Shown here: positions 46,901-55,530 of the stretch, piece after piece | Layout of the letters: the number at the start of each line of letters is the position of its first letter | Numbering within the stretch: the first letter of the stretch is position 1 | Assembly (NCBI RefSeq): GCF_019212185.1 | Contig: NZ_CP078138.1 | Location: 2,524,501-2,588,500, forward strand | Direction: 5' to 3' | DNA length: 64,000 bases | From: Pseudomonas fluorescens | GTDB lineage: Bacteria > Pseudomonadota > Gammaproteobacteria > Pseudomonadales > Pseudomonadaceae | Made by a program: the position numbers and the translations under genes | Notes under the pieces: generated by a model | The model's input: only the letters and a program-made list of their open reading frames with translations | The model's database searches: none | Told to the model about the DNA's origin: nothing

Positions 46901-47731
46901 TTCACCGGCATCGACCACAGCCACCTGGCGCTGTCCAAGGCTCACGAAGCGATTCGCTTCCGCGACATCCAGGCACAGCCGCGCAAGATCATCTCCAGCC
47001 CGACCTGGTCGGGGCTCGAAGACGATCACGTCAGCTACAACGCCGGCTACACCAACGTTCACGAGAACATCCCATGGCGCACCATCACCGGCCGCCAGCA
47101 GTTCTACCAGGATCACCCGTGGATGCAGGCGTTCGGCGAGCAATTGATGAGCTATCGGCCACCGGTCAACACCCGGACCATCGAGGGCGTCAAAGGCAAA
47201 CGCAGCAACGGCGAGACCGAAATCGTCCTGAACTGGATCACTCCGCACCAGAAATGGGGCATCCACAGCACCTACAGCGACAACCTGCTGATGCTCACCC
47301 TGAGCCGTGGCGGACCGATTGTCTGGCTCTCGGAGAACGACGCCAAGCGCGCCAACATCGAGGACAACGATTGGATCGAGTGCTTCAACGCCAACGGCGC
47401 ATTGACCGCCCGGGCGGTGGTCAGCCAGCGGGTCAAGGACGGCATGGTGATGATGTACCACGCCCAGGAGCGGATCGTGAACGTGCCCGGCTCTGAGACC
47501 ACCAAGACCCGTGGCGGCCACCATAACTCGGTGACCCGCGTGGTGCTCAAACCGACCCACATGATCGGCGGCTATGCCCAGCAGGCCTACGGTTTCAACT
47601 ACTACGGCACCGTCGGCTGCAACCGCGACGAGTTCGTCGTAGTGCGCAAAATGTCGAAAATTGACTGGCTCGATGGCTCAACCGGCGATGACCTGCCGCG
47701 TCCGTTGCCGACCGATATCGAGGAGAACTGA
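43970..47731 (+). CDS. narG: respiratory nitrate reductase alpha subunit
   Basis: The 1253-residue protein is the molybdenum subunit of the membrane-bound nitrate reductase. HGVNCTGSCSWKIYVKNG holds the His-Cys3 [4Fe-4S] ligands near residue 50, and the molybdenum Asp lies in YDWYCDLPPASP. Length and motifs match E. coli NarG (1247). GTG 43970 is chosen because GAGAGGA precedes it and homology begins there. It reduces nitrate to nitrite on the cytoplasmic side. Confidence 0.98.
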   Translation: MSHLLDQLRFFNRKQNEFSEGHGETRKESRDWENVYRSRWQYDKIVRSTHGVNCTGSCSWKIYVKNGLITWETQQTDYPRTRNDLPNHEPRGCPRGASYSWYIYSANRLKYPKIRKPLLKLWREARRTLAPVEAWASIVENKAKADSYKSKRGMGGFIRSSWDEANEIIAASNVYTIKQYGPDRIVGFSPIPAMSMVSYAAGARYLSLIGGACLSFYDWYCDLPPASPMVWGEQTDVPESADWYNSNYIIAWGSNVPQTRTPDAHFFTEVRYKGTKTVSITPDYSEVAKLTDLWLNPKQGTDAALAQAFNHVIFKEFHLDKPSAYFTDYAKRYTDLPVLVLLKPMGDAGYQPDRFLRASDLTDNLGQDNNPEWKTIALDAYGELVSPQGSIGYRWGEKGKWNILPREGGEGREIDLKLSLIGEDVAEVAFPYFAGEAHDYFQHVAGDAVQFRRVPVHSLTLADGSVAKVATVFDLSAANLAIDRGLGGDNVAKDYNDASVPGTPAWQEKITGVSREKAIQIAREFADNADKTRGRSMIIVGAAMNHWYHMDMNYRGLINMLMLCGCVGQTGGGWAHYVGQEKLRPQCGWLPLAFGLDWNRPSRQMNGTSFFYAHSSQWRHEKMNMHDVLSPLADKSQFPEHALDYNIRAERAGWLPSAPQLNTNPLHICRDAAAAGMEPKDYVVKSLQDGSLRFACEQPDSPVNFPRNMFIWRSNLLGSSGKGHEYMLKYLLGTKNGVMNEDLGKTGDCKPQEAEWVDEGAIGKLDLVTTLDFRMSSTCMYSDIVLPTATWYEKDDMNTSDMHPFIHPLSAAIDPAWESRSDWEIYKGIAKAFSAMSEGHLGVEKDLLTVPLMHDSVGELAQPFGGTDWKSAGVAPQPGKNAPNLQVVERDYPNIYKQFTSLGPILEKQGNGGKGINWNTEDEVKFLGELNHHETAAGISKGRPKIDSAIDAAEVILSLAPETNGQVAVKAWAALSEFTGIDHSHLALSKAHEAIRFRDIQAQPRKIISSPTWSGLEDDHVSYNAGYTNVHENIPWRTITGRQQFYQDHPWMQAFGEQLMSYRPPVNTRTIEGVKGKRSNGETEIVLNWITPHQKWGIHSTYSDNLLMLTLSRGGPIVWLSENDAKRANIEDNDWIECFNANGALTARAVVSQRVKDGMVMMYHAQERIVNVPGSETTKTRGGHHNSVTRVVLKPTHMIGGYAQQAYGFNYYGTVGCNRDEFVVVRKMSKIDWLDGSTGDDLPRPLPTDIEEN

Positions 47732-47732
47732 G

Positions 47733-49271
47733 ATGAAGATTCGCTCACAAATCGGCATGGTCCTGAACCTGGACAAATGCATCGGCTGCCACACCTGCTC
47801 GATCACCTGCAAAAACGTCTGGACCAGCCGCGAAGGCATGGAATACGCCTGGTTCAACAACGTTGAAAGCAAGCCTGGTATTGGTTACCCGAAAGAATGG
47901 GAAAACCAGGACAAGTGGAAGGGCGGTTGGGTGCGCAATGCCAACGGCAGCATCAACCCGCGCATCGGCGGCAAGTTCCGGGTGCTGGCGAACATCTTCG
48001 CCAACCCTGATCTGCCGAGCATCGACGACTACTACGAGCCGTTCGACTTCGACTACCAGCACCTGCACACCGCACCGCTGGGCGAGCACCAGCCGACCGC
48101 GCGGCCACGTTCGGTGATCTCCGGCAAGCGCATGCAGAAAATCGAGTGGGGCCCGAACTGGGAAGAAATTCTCGGCACCGAGTTCGCCAAGCGTCGCAAG
48201 GACAAAAACTTCGACAAGATCCAGGCGGACATCTACGGCGAGTACGAAAACACTTTCATGATGTACCTGCCGCGCCTCTGCGAGCACTGCCTCAACCCGG
48301 CGTGCGCGGCGTCCTGCCCGAGCGGCGCGATCTACAAGCGTGAAGAGGACGGCATTGTCCTGATCGACCAGGAGAAATGCCGCGGCTGGCGGATGTGCAT
48401 CAGCGGCTGCCCGTACAAGAAAATCTACTTCAACTGGAAGAGCGGTAAATCCGAGAAGTGCATTTTCTGCTACCCACGGATCGAAGCCGGCATGCCCACC
48501 GTCTGTTCGGAAACCTGCGTCGGACGTATTCGCTACCTCGGCGTACTGCTTTACGACGCCGACCGCATCAGCGAAGTGGCGAGCACCGCCAACGAGCACG
48601 ACCTCTATGAGAAGCAACTGGAGATCTTCCTCGACCCGAACGACCCGGCAGTGATTCGCCAGGCCCTGAAAGACGGCGTACCGCAGTCGGTGATCGACTC
48701 CGCCCAGCGTTCGCCGGTGTACAAAATGGCCGTCGACTGGAAACTCGCACTGCCGCTGCACCCGGAATACCGCACCTTGCCAATGGTCTGGTACGTGCCG
48801 CCCCTGTCGCCGATCCAGAACGCTGCCGAGGCCGGCACCGTCGGCATGAACGGGGTGATCCCGGACGTCGACAGCCTGCGTATTCCGCTGCGCTACCTGG
48901 CCAACCTGCTGACCGCCGGCGATGAAAAACCGGTCAAGCGCGCGCTGAAACGCTTGCTGGCGATGCGTGCCTACAAACGCTCCGAGCAGGTCGATGGCCT
49001 GCAGGATCTGCAAGTGCTCAAGGATGTCGGCTTGAGCGTGGAACAGGTCGAGGAGATGTACCGCTACCTGGCCATCGCCAACTACGAAGACCGCTTCGTG
49101 GTGCCGAGTGCCCACCGTGAAGACGCCATGAGCGACGCCTTCGCCGAACGCTCCGGTTGTGGTTTCAGCTTCGGCAGTGGTTGCAGCGGCGCTTCCGACA
49201 CCAACATGTTCGGCGCGAAGAAAGCCAACCGCCGCGACGTTCTGAAAACCGTACAGTTGTGGGAGGACTGA
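47733..49271 (+). CDS. narH: respiratory nitrate reductase beta subunit
   Basis: The 512-residue protein carries four Fe-S clusters; visible ligands are CIGCHTCSITCK, CEHCLNPACAASCP, CRGWRMCISGCPYKK (Trp in place of one Cys gives the 3Fe-4S cluster) and KCIFCYPR. It passes electrons from NarI haems to NarG. It starts 1 bp after the narG stop. The C-terminal SGCGFSFGSGCSG is normal in the family. Confidence 0.98.
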   Translation: MKIRSQIGMVLNLDKCIGCHTCSITCKNVWTSREGMEYAWFNNVESKPGIGYPKEWENQDKWKGGWVRNANGSINPRIGGKFRVLANIFANPDLPSIDDYYEPFDFDYQHLHTAPLGEHQPTARPRSVISGKRMQKIEWGPNWEEILGTEFAKRRKDKNFDKIQADIYGEYENTFMMYLPRLCEHCLNPACAASCPSGAIYKREEDGIVLIDQEKCRGWRMCISGCPYKKIYFNWKSGKSEKCIFCYPRIEAGMPTVCSETCVGRIRYLGVLLYDADRISEVASTANEHDLYEKQLEIFLDPNDPAVIRQALKDGVPQSVIDSAQRSPVYKMAVDWKLALPLHPEYRTLPMVWYVPPLSPIQNAAEAGTVGMNGVIPDVDSLRIPLRYLANLLTAGDEKPVKRALKRLLAMRAYKRSEQVDGLQDLQVLKDVGLSVEQVEEMYRYLAIANYEDRFVVPSAHREDAMSDAFAERSGCGFSFGSGCSGASDTNMFGAKKANRRDVLKTVQLWED

Positions 49272-49273
49272 GC

Positions 49274-50029
49274 ATGCAAATTCTTAAAGTGATTTCGCTG
49301 TTGCTCGATTACCCGACCGAACACCTGGTCACTGGCCGTGACGAACTCGAGCAAGCGATTCTGCAGTCGCGGGAAATCAGCCCGAAACAGCGCGGCGCCT
49401 TGTTCGAGTTGCTCGAGCTGATCTGCGGCAACGACTTGATGGATGGCCAGGAGCACTACGGTGCGCTGTTCGGCCGTGGCCGCGCGCTGTCGTTGCTGCT
49501 GTTCGAACACGTGCACGGCGAGTCCCGCGACCGTGGCCAGGCCATGGTCGACATGATGGCCCAGTACGACGCCGCCGGTTTCGCCATCGGCGTCAAGGAG
49601 CTGCCGGACTACATCCCGCTGTACCTGGAATACCTCTCGACCTGCGACGACCTCGATGCCCGCGAGGGCCTGGCGGATATTTCGCACTTGCTGGCGTTGC
49701 TCGCGGCGCGTCTGGAGGAGCGTGAAAGCGCCTACGCCAGCTGCTTCCGCGCGCTGCTGCAGATTGCCGGCGCCGAGCCTCATCAGGCGGTGGCCGATTT
49801 GCGCGAGCAAGTGGCCGCCGAGGTGCGCGACGACTCCCTCGAAGCCCTCGACAAGATCTGGGAAGAGGAGGCCGTGGACTTCCTCAAGGCCGAGCAGCAG
49901 GACCGTTGCAGTTCGCTGCCAAGCGCCCCGGGCAAGGCCCGGGAAGAAAGCGCGGTGCCGTTGCACTGGGTGGATTTTCAGCATGAAGGGCTGGCCGCCG
50001 CGCCGGCCAAGGAGGCACGCAATGTCTAA
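49274..50029 (+). CDS. narJ: nitrate reductase assembly chaperone NarJ
   Basis: The 251-residue protein is a TorD-like chaperone (LLDYPTEHL, LFEHVHGESRDRGQAM, YIPLYLEYLS) that inserts the molybdenum cofactor and clusters in NarGH. GGGAGGACTG precedes ATG 49274, right after narH, and it overlaps narI by 8 bp. Confidence 0.96.
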   Translation: MQILKVISLLLDYPTEHLVTGRDELEQAILQSREISPKQRGALFELLELICGNDLMDGQEHYGALFGRGRALSLLLFEHVHGESRDRGQAMVDMMAQYDAAGFAIGVKELPDYIPLYLEYLSTCDDLDAREGLADISHLLALLAARLEERESAYASCFRALLQIAGAEPHQAVADLREQVAAEVRDDSLEALDKIWEEEAVDFLKAEQQDRCSSLPSAPGKAREESAVPLHWVDFQHEGLAAAPAKEARNV

Positions 50030-50702
50030 GTGGAATCTGTTGGCGTTCGGGATTTATCCCTATGTCGCCCTGGCGATTTGCCTGATCGGCAGCTGGGCCC
50101 GGTTCGACCTGTCGCAGTACACCTGGAAGGCCGGGTCCAGCCAGATGCTCAGCGGTCGCGGAATGCGTGTGGCAAGCAACTTCTTCCACATCGGCGTGCT
50201 GTTCGTGCTGGCCGGACACTTTGTCGGCCTGCTGACCCCGGCCTCGGTCTATCACCACGTGATCAGCACCGAGCACAAGCAGTTGCTGGCGATGGTGTCC
50301 GGCGGCTTCTTCGGCCTGCTGTGCCTGATCGGCTTGCTGATGCTGGTCAACCGCCGTCTCAGCGACCCTCGGGTGCGGGCCACGTCCAGTACTTCGGACA
50401 TCCTGATCCTGCTGGTGCTGCTGGCGCAGTTGGTGCTCGGCCTGCTGACTATCGTCGCCTCGACCTCGCACATGGACGGCTCGGTGATGGTGATGCTTGC
50501 TGACTGGGCGCAGAACGTGGTGCTGCTGCGGCCGATCGAGGCGGCGCAATCGATCGCCGAGGTGGGCCTGGTCTACAAGCTCCACGTGTTTCTTGGCTTG
50601 ACCCTGTTCGTGCTGTTCCCGTTCACCCGCTTGGTGCACATCGTCAGCGCGCCGATCTGGTACCTGGGACGTCGTTATCAAATCGTTCGGCAGAAATTCT
50701 GA
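50022..50702 (+). CDS. narI: respiratory nitrate reductase gamma subunit (cytochrome b)
   Basis: The 226-residue protein has five transmembrane helices and the haem b histidines (FFHIGVLFVLAGHFVG, KLHVFLGLTLFVLFPFTRLVH). It oxidises quinol at the membrane and passes electrons to NarH. GGAGG precedes ATG 50022. Confidence 0.97.
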   Translation: MSKWNLLAFGIYPYVALAICLIGSWARFDLSQYTWKAGSSQMLSGRGMRVASNFFHIGVLFVLAGHFVGLLTPASVYHHVISTEHKQLLAMVSGGFFGLLCLIGLLMLVNRRLSDPRVRATSSTSDILILLVLLAQLVLGLLTIVASTSHMDGSVMVMLADWAQNVVLLRPIEAAQSIAEVGLVYKLHVFLGLTLFVLFPFTRLVHIVSAPIWYLGRRYQIVRQKF

Positions 50703-50712
50703 GGAGAACATC

Positions 50713-51663
50713 ATGTCAGGTGGATGTGGATGTGGCGGCGGTAACGGCGGCAGCGGTGGTTGCGGTTCTTCGGCCAAGGCCGAGGCGCTTGCGCCGGTCG
50801 TTGAGCCAGTGGTTGTGGCGCAGTTCGAAGGCTTAGCGGTCGAACCCGAGACACCCGCGCAGTTGATCGCCAGCAGTGAGCAGGAATGGCCGATCATCAG
50901 CGTCAACGAAGTCTCGATCAGCCCCGAGGCAATGGCCCAGGAGCTGCAGTATCACCCGGCTGACAGCCGCGAGGAGGCGGTGTACCAGGCCGCCAGCGCG
51001 CTGGTGATCCGCGAGCTGTTGCAGCAGCGGGTGGCCGAGCTCGGCGTGTCCCTGGAGATTGGCGCCGGCGAGAACGAAGAGGAGGCGGCGACCCGCTTGC
51101 TGCTCGAACGTGAAGTGCAGGTGCCGGAATGCGACGAGCCAACCTGCCTGCGCTTCTTCGAAAACAACCGTGCGCGTTTTCACAGCGCGCCGTTGCTGGC
51201 GGTGCGGCACATCCTGCTCGAATGCGCGCCGGATGATGCCGAGGCGCGGGGCATGGCCCACGATCAGGCGGAAGTGCTGTTGCAACGGCTGGCGGATTTC
51301 CCCGACAGCTTTGCCGAGCTGGCCGAGAAGTATTCGGCCTGTCCGTCGAAGGCCCAGGGCGGTTCGCTGGGGCAGATCAGTAAGGGCCAGACAGTGCCTG
51401 AGCTGGAGCGTCAGCTGTTCACCTTGCAGGCAGGGCTGGCGGCCAAACCGCTGGAAAGTCGTTATGGCTGGCACGTGATCAGTGTCGACCAGCGCATCGA
51501 CGGCCAGCCTTTGCCGTATGAGGCGGTGGCGACGGCGATTCGCACGCAGTTGCAGCAGGGCGTCTGGCAAAAAGCCCTGGTGCAGTACCTGCAAACCCTG
51601 ATTGGCGCGGCCGATATTCGCGGCATTCGCCTGCAGGGCGCCGACTCACCGCTGGTGCAGTAA
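50713..51663 (+). CDS. PpiC-type peptidyl-prolyl isomerase of the nar operon
   Basis: The 316-residue protein begins with the Gly/Cys-rich [19 protein letters not shown], then a helical SurA/NifM-like region and a parvulin domain (about 155-275; [54 protein letters not shown]). No signal peptide is evident. The same gene follows narI in P. aeruginosa. It probably helps fold or mature a nitrate reductase part; NifM is the analogy. Confidence 0.88.
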   Translation: MSGGCGCGGGNGGSGGCGSSAKAEALAPVVEPVVVAQFEGLAVEPETPAQLIASSEQEWPIISVNEVSISPEAMAQELQYHPADSREEAVYQAASALVIRELLQQRVAELGVSLEIGAGENEEEAATRLLLEREVQVPECDEPTCLRFFENNRARFHSAPLLAVRHILLECAPDDAEARGMAHDQAEVLLQRLADFPDSFAELAEKYSACPSKAQGGSLGQISKGQTVPELERQLFTLQAGLAAKPLESRYGWHVISVDQRIDGQPLPYEAVATAIRTQLQQGVWQKALVQYLQTLIGAADIRGIRLQGADSPLVQ

Positions 51664-51680
51664 GAAAACCGGGAGCTGTG

Positions 51681-52673
51681 ATGGACGCTGTGATGCTGGA
51701 TGGAATTGGGCGGCAAATCGATTATCTGCGGATGTCGGTGACGGATCGTTGTGATTTTCGCTGTGTGTATTGCATGGCGAAAAACATGACCTTCCTGCCC
51801 CGTCAGCAGGTGCTCACCCTGGAAGAGTTGCAGCGCCTGGCGACGCTGTTCGTCGGCATGGGCGTGCGCAAGATCCGCCTCACCGGCGGCGAGCCGCTGA
51901 TCCGTCCGGGCATCGTCGACCTGTGTCGCAACATCGCAGCCTTGCCGGGCCTGCGCGAACTGGTGATGACCAGCAACGGCTCGCAACTGGGGCGCCTGGC
52001 GCGGCCCCTGGTGCAGGCCGGGGTCAAGCGCATGAACATCAGCCTCGACAGCCTCGATCCGGAGAAATTTCGCGCGATCACCCGCAACGGTGATCTGGCC
52101 CAGGTGCTCAACGGCATCGAAGCGGCGCGGGAGGCCGGGTTCGAGCGGATCAAGCTCAACTGCGTGGTGATGAAAGGCCGCAACTTCGACGAAGTGCCGG
52201 CGCTGGTGCAGTACGCCATCGACCAGGGCATCGATATCAGCTTTATCGAGGAGATGCCGCTGGGCGATGTGGGTCGTTCCCGGGGTGAATCCTTTTGTTC
52301 CAGCGATGAAGTCCGGGCGCTGATCGCCACCCGCCACAGCTTGCTCGATAGCACCGAAAACAGCGGCGGCCCGGCGCGCTACGTGCGCCTGGCACAACAC
52401 CCCGAGACCCGCATCGGTTTCATCTCACCCAGCAGCCACAACTTCTGCGCCAGCTGCAATCGGGTGCGGATGACGGTCGAAGGTAAGTTGCTGCTGTGCC
52501 TCGGCCAGGATAATGCCCTCGACTTGCGTGGGCTGTTGCGGCGTTACCCGCTGGATGATCAGCCGGTGATCAAGGCGATCCACAAAGCCTTGCGTGGTAA
52601 GCCGCTGCGGCATGATTTCAATCCGCAGGGGGAGGTGCAGGTGGTGCGGTTTATGAATATGAGTGGGGGGTGA
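51681..52673 (+). CDS. moaA: GTP 3',8-cyclase MoaA
   Basis: The 330-residue protein is a radical SAM enzyme for the first step of molybdenum cofactor synthesis. The N-terminal cluster motif is CDFRCVYCM, the second is [10 protein letters not shown]...LLLCLG, and the C-terminus is the GG needed for catalysis. GGGAG lies 5 bases before ATG 51681. The nar operon thus supplies its own cofactor enzyme. No obvious terminator follows. Confidence 0.96.
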   Translation: MDAVMLDGIGRQIDYLRMSVTDRCDFRCVYCMAKNMTFLPRQQVLTLEELQRLATLFVGMGVRKIRLTGGEPLIRPGIVDLCRNIAALPGLRELVMTSNGSQLGRLARPLVQAGVKRMNISLDSLDPEKFRAITRNGDLAQVLNGIEAAREAGFERIKLNCVVMKGRNFDEVPALVQYAIDQGIDISFIEEMPLGDVGRSRGESFCSSDEVRALIATRHSLLDSTENSGGPARYVRLAQHPETRIGFISPSSHNFCASCNRVRMTVEGKLLLCLGQDNALDLRGLLRRYPLDDQPVIKAIHKALRGKPLRHDFNPQGEVQVVRFMNMSGG

Positions 52674-52750
52674 GTTTAAGTCTTGTGAGCGCTCGCTCAA
52701 CAGTGAGAGCTGGCCTGTCGGGCCGCCGCATCGCAGCGATGGCTTAATTC

Positions 52751-53070
52751 CGGTGTACATATCCATTCCTGCGGTAACGGCCACCTATGGTTTCGCCCTT
52801 ACGGCGAGTCCCTTTTCCAAACGCCGAAAAGTAAGCAAAAGGCTTTGCCCCAACGTCCGGCCCCTCGCCTAGGCTCGGGGTCCCTTCGCTCCAGTATCCA
52901 TCCGTGGGTCATCGCCTCCGGTTGGCTTCGCTGGCACCTCCTCTCGATGACTGCGGCTGCGCCGCAGCGCGCTACGCGCTCCCCGCGGATGAATACCTGC
53001 GCTCAGCCTCCCGACGGGGCCTGTGAATCAAGATCAAAAGCGGCAGGCGAGCTAACGCTCGGCCTGTTGA
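52751..53070 (-). repeat. 320-bp dispersed repeat, copy B (diverged)
   Basis: The bases from CGGTGTACATATCCATTCC to CGGCCTGTTG are the reverse complement of copies A, C and D, with more changes near the end. It opens the 2.9-kb gene-free region 52674-55530, which contains only repeats and the nrdD promoter. Confidence 0.82.
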
Positions 53071-53129
53071 GTGGTAACGACGAACGAGGCGGCCTGCCAG
53101 CCGACCTGATTGTTTGCGCCGTTCACCCC

Positions 53130-54483
53130 CTGTAGGAGCGAGCCTGCTCGCGAAAAACCTGAGGTCGCCGCGTGCATTCTGGATGCACGCGTTATCGTTA
53201 ACGATCTTCGCGAGCAGGCTCGCTCCTACAATTTCCGTGGCCGATCGCAAAATCTGCATGCACCGCAGATCCACTGTAGGAGCGAGCCGGCTCCGGGCGG
53301 CGTTCCGACGAAAAACCTGAGACCGCTGCGTGCATTCTGAATGCACGCGTTGTCGTTGACGTCCATCGCGAGCAGGCTCGGTCCTACAATGTTCGTGGTC
53401 GATCGCAAAATCTGCGTGCACCGCAGATCCACTGTAGGAGCGAGCCTGCTCGCGAAGAACCTGAGACCGCTGCGTGCATTCTGAATGCACGCGTTGTCGT
53501 TGACGTCCATCGCGAGCAGGCTCGCTCCCACAATTTCCGTGGCCGATCGCAAAATCTGCATGCACCGCAGATCCACTGTAGGAGCGAGCCTGCTCGCGAA
53601 AAACCTGAGACCGCTGCGTGCATTCTGAATGCACGCGTTGTCGTTGACGTCCATCGCGAGCAGGCTCGGTCCTACAATGTTCGTGGTCGATCGCAAAATC
53701 TGCGTGCACCGCAGATCCACTGTAGGAGCGAGCCTGCTCGCGAAGAACCTGAGACCGCTGCGTGCATTCTGAATGCACGCGTTGTCGTTGACGTCCATCG
53801 CGAGCAGGCTCGCTCCCACAATTTCCGTGGCCGATCGCAAAATCTGCATGCACCGCAGATCCACTGTAGGAGCGAGCCGGCTCCGGGCGGCGTTCCGACG
53901 AAAAACCTGAGACCGCTGCGTGCATTCTGAATGCACGCGTTGTCGTTGACGTCCATCGCGAGCAGGCTCGCTCCTACAATGTTCGTGGCCGATCGCAAAA
54001 TCTGCATGCACCGCAGATCCACTGTAGGAGCGAGCCTGCTCGCGAAAAACCTGAGGTCGCCGCGTGCATTCTGGATGCACGCGTTGTCGTTGACGATCTT
54101 CGCGAGCAGGCTCGCTCCTACAATTTCCGTGGCCGATCGCAAAATCTGCATGCACCGCAGATCCACTGTAGGAGCGAGCCGGCTCCGGGCGGCGTTCCGA
54201 CGAAAAACCTGAGACCGCTGTGTGCATTCTGAATGCACGCGTTGTCGTTGACGTCCATCGCGAGCAGGCTCGCTCCTACAATGTTCGTGGTCGATCGCAA
54301 AATCTGCGTGCACCGCAGATCCACTGTGGGAGCGAGCCGGCTCCGGGCGGCGTTCCGACGAAAAGCCAGAGGCCACCTCGTACATTCAGGACAGCTGCGT
54401 CATCGTTGACGACCATCGCCAGCAGGCTGGCTCCCACAATGTCCTGGTCGTTCGAAAGATTTTCATCCACCGCATAGATCCTC
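53130..54483. repeat. tandem REPIN array, nine units of 144 or 158 bp
   Basis: Units begin (CTGTAGGAGCGAGCC or close) at 53130, 53274, 53432, 53576, 53720, 53864, 54022, 54166 and 54324; the last is degenerate. Each has a REP, a palindromic middle (GCGTGCATTC and GAATGCACGC around one base), an opposite REP and a 42-bp spacer ending GCAGATCCA. The 158-bp kind has 14 bp more after GAGCC (GGCTCCGGGCGGCG). Units 3 and 5 look the same, so the array grew by block duplication. Long reading frames here exist because 144 is divisible by three; they are not genes. Confidence 0.9.
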
Positions 54484-54486
54484 AGT

Positions 54487-54806
54487 CAGGCCGGCCGGTA
54501 GGCCGCCTCGGCTGCTTTTGATTTTGATCCACCGGCCCCGTTACAGAAGGCTGAGTGGAGGCATTCATCCGAGGGGAGCGCGTAGCGCGCTACGGCGCAG
54601 CCGCAGTCATCGAGAGGAGGTGCAGCGAAGCCAACCGGAGGCGATGACCCGCGGATGGATGCCGGAGCGAAGGTACCCCGAGCCTAGGCGAGGGGGCCGG
54701 ATGTTGGGGCAAAGCCTTTTGCTTACTTTTCGGCGTTTGGAAAAGTGAGTCGCTGTAAGAGCGAAACCATAAGCGGCCGTTACCGCAGGAATGGATATGT
54801 ACACCG
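54487..54806 (+). repeat. 320-bp dispersed repeat, copy C
   Basis: Same family as copy A, with a few differences (for example CTGCTTTTGATTTTGATCC). It lies in the first unit of the tandem duplication. Confidence 0.85.
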
Positions 54807-55012
54807 ATAAATAGCCATCGCTGCGATGCGGCGGCCCGACAAGCCAGCTCCCACAGGGGATCAACGGTGGCTGCGGAATTTAGCAAGACTTCTCCAGGCC
54901 ACCTCGTACATTCAGGACAGCTGCGTCATCGTTGACGACCATCGCCAGCAGGCTGGCTCCCACAATGTCCTGGTCGTTCGAAAGATTTTCATCCACCGCA
55001 TAGATCCTCAGT

Positions 55013-55332
55013 CAGGCCGGCCGGTAGGCCGCCTCGGCTGCTTTTGATTTTGATCCACCGGCCCCGTTACAGAAGGCTGAGTGGAGGCATTCATCCGAGG
55101 GGAGCGCGTAGCGCGCTACGGCGCAGCCGCAGTCATCGAGAGGAGGTGCAGCGAAGCCAACCGGAGGCGATGACCCGCGGATGGATGCCGGAGCGAAGGT
55201 ACCCCGAGCCTAGGCGAGGGGGCCGGATGTTGGGGCAAAGCCTTTTGCTTACTTTTCGGCGTTTGGAAAAGTGAGTCGCTGTAAGAGCGAAACCATAAGC
55301 GGCCGTTACCGCAGGAATGGATATGTACACCG
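55013..55332 (+). repeat. 320-bp dispersed repeat, copy D
   Basis: Appears identical to copy C, offset by 526 bp, in the second unit of the tandem duplication. Confidence 0.85.
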
Positions 55333-55430
55333 ATAAATAGCCATCGCTGCGATGCGGCGGCCCGACAAGCCAGCTCCCACAGGGGATCAACGGTGGCTGC
55401 GGAATTTAGCAAGACTTCTCCCACCCAATC

Positions 55431-55444
55431 TTGACATCCATCAA
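55431..55444 (+). promoter_or_regulatory. FNR/Anr/Dnr box before nrdD
   Basis: TTGACATCCATCAA matches TTGAT-N4-ATCAA at 9 of 10 positions (TTGAC is an accepted half-site). It is 87 bp upstream of the nrdD ATG. Anaerobic induction of nrdDG is expected. Confidence 0.75.
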
Positions 55445-55472
55445 TTCCAACCCCGCACTTTCTCCGTACCCT

Positions 55473-55519
55473 GCACCGCATGTTGTGTTTTTAAACGATT
55501 AAGAACCTATATGTAGTGT
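55473..55519 (+). promoter_or_regulatory. pair of NrdR boxes before nrdD
   Basis: AACCTATATGTAGTGT (55504-55519) matches the NrdR box ACACWATATATWGTGT at 13 of 16 positions. A weaker partner, GCACCGCATGTTGTGT (55473-55488, 11 of 16), lies exactly 31 bp upstream, three helical turns, the usual NrdR spacing. Confidence 0.6.
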
Positions 55520-55530
55520 TTGGGGGCTGA

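Larger units (their letters stand above)
54371..55421 (+). repeat. 526-bp perfect-looking tandem duplication
   Basis: Bases 54371-54896 recur at 54897-55421 with the same offset of 526 at every point I compared, including both 320-bp repeat copies. The copies end at TTAGCAAGACTTCTCC. The second copy ends 9 bp before the FNR box of nrdD. Confidence 0.88.

Noticed and set aside
43979..47560. A 1193-residue frame antisense to narG
   Set aside because: High-GC codon bias leaves the opposite strand open; the plus-strand protein is clearly NarG and the antisense product resembles nothing.
52972..54385. Several 230-330 residue reading frames on the minus strand in the repeat block
   Set aside because: They are periodic translations of the 144-bp REPIN units, have no ribosome sites, and break where a 158-bp unit shifts the frame.
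53130..54483. CRISPR-like regular array
   Set aside because: Units are 144-158 bp, the between-repeat sequence is itself repeated, and no cas genes are near.
54518..55274. Identical 76-residue frames in repeat copies C and D as duplicated genes
   Set aside because: They lie in the 320-bp repeat, differ in frame and length from copies A and B, and have no family match I recognise.
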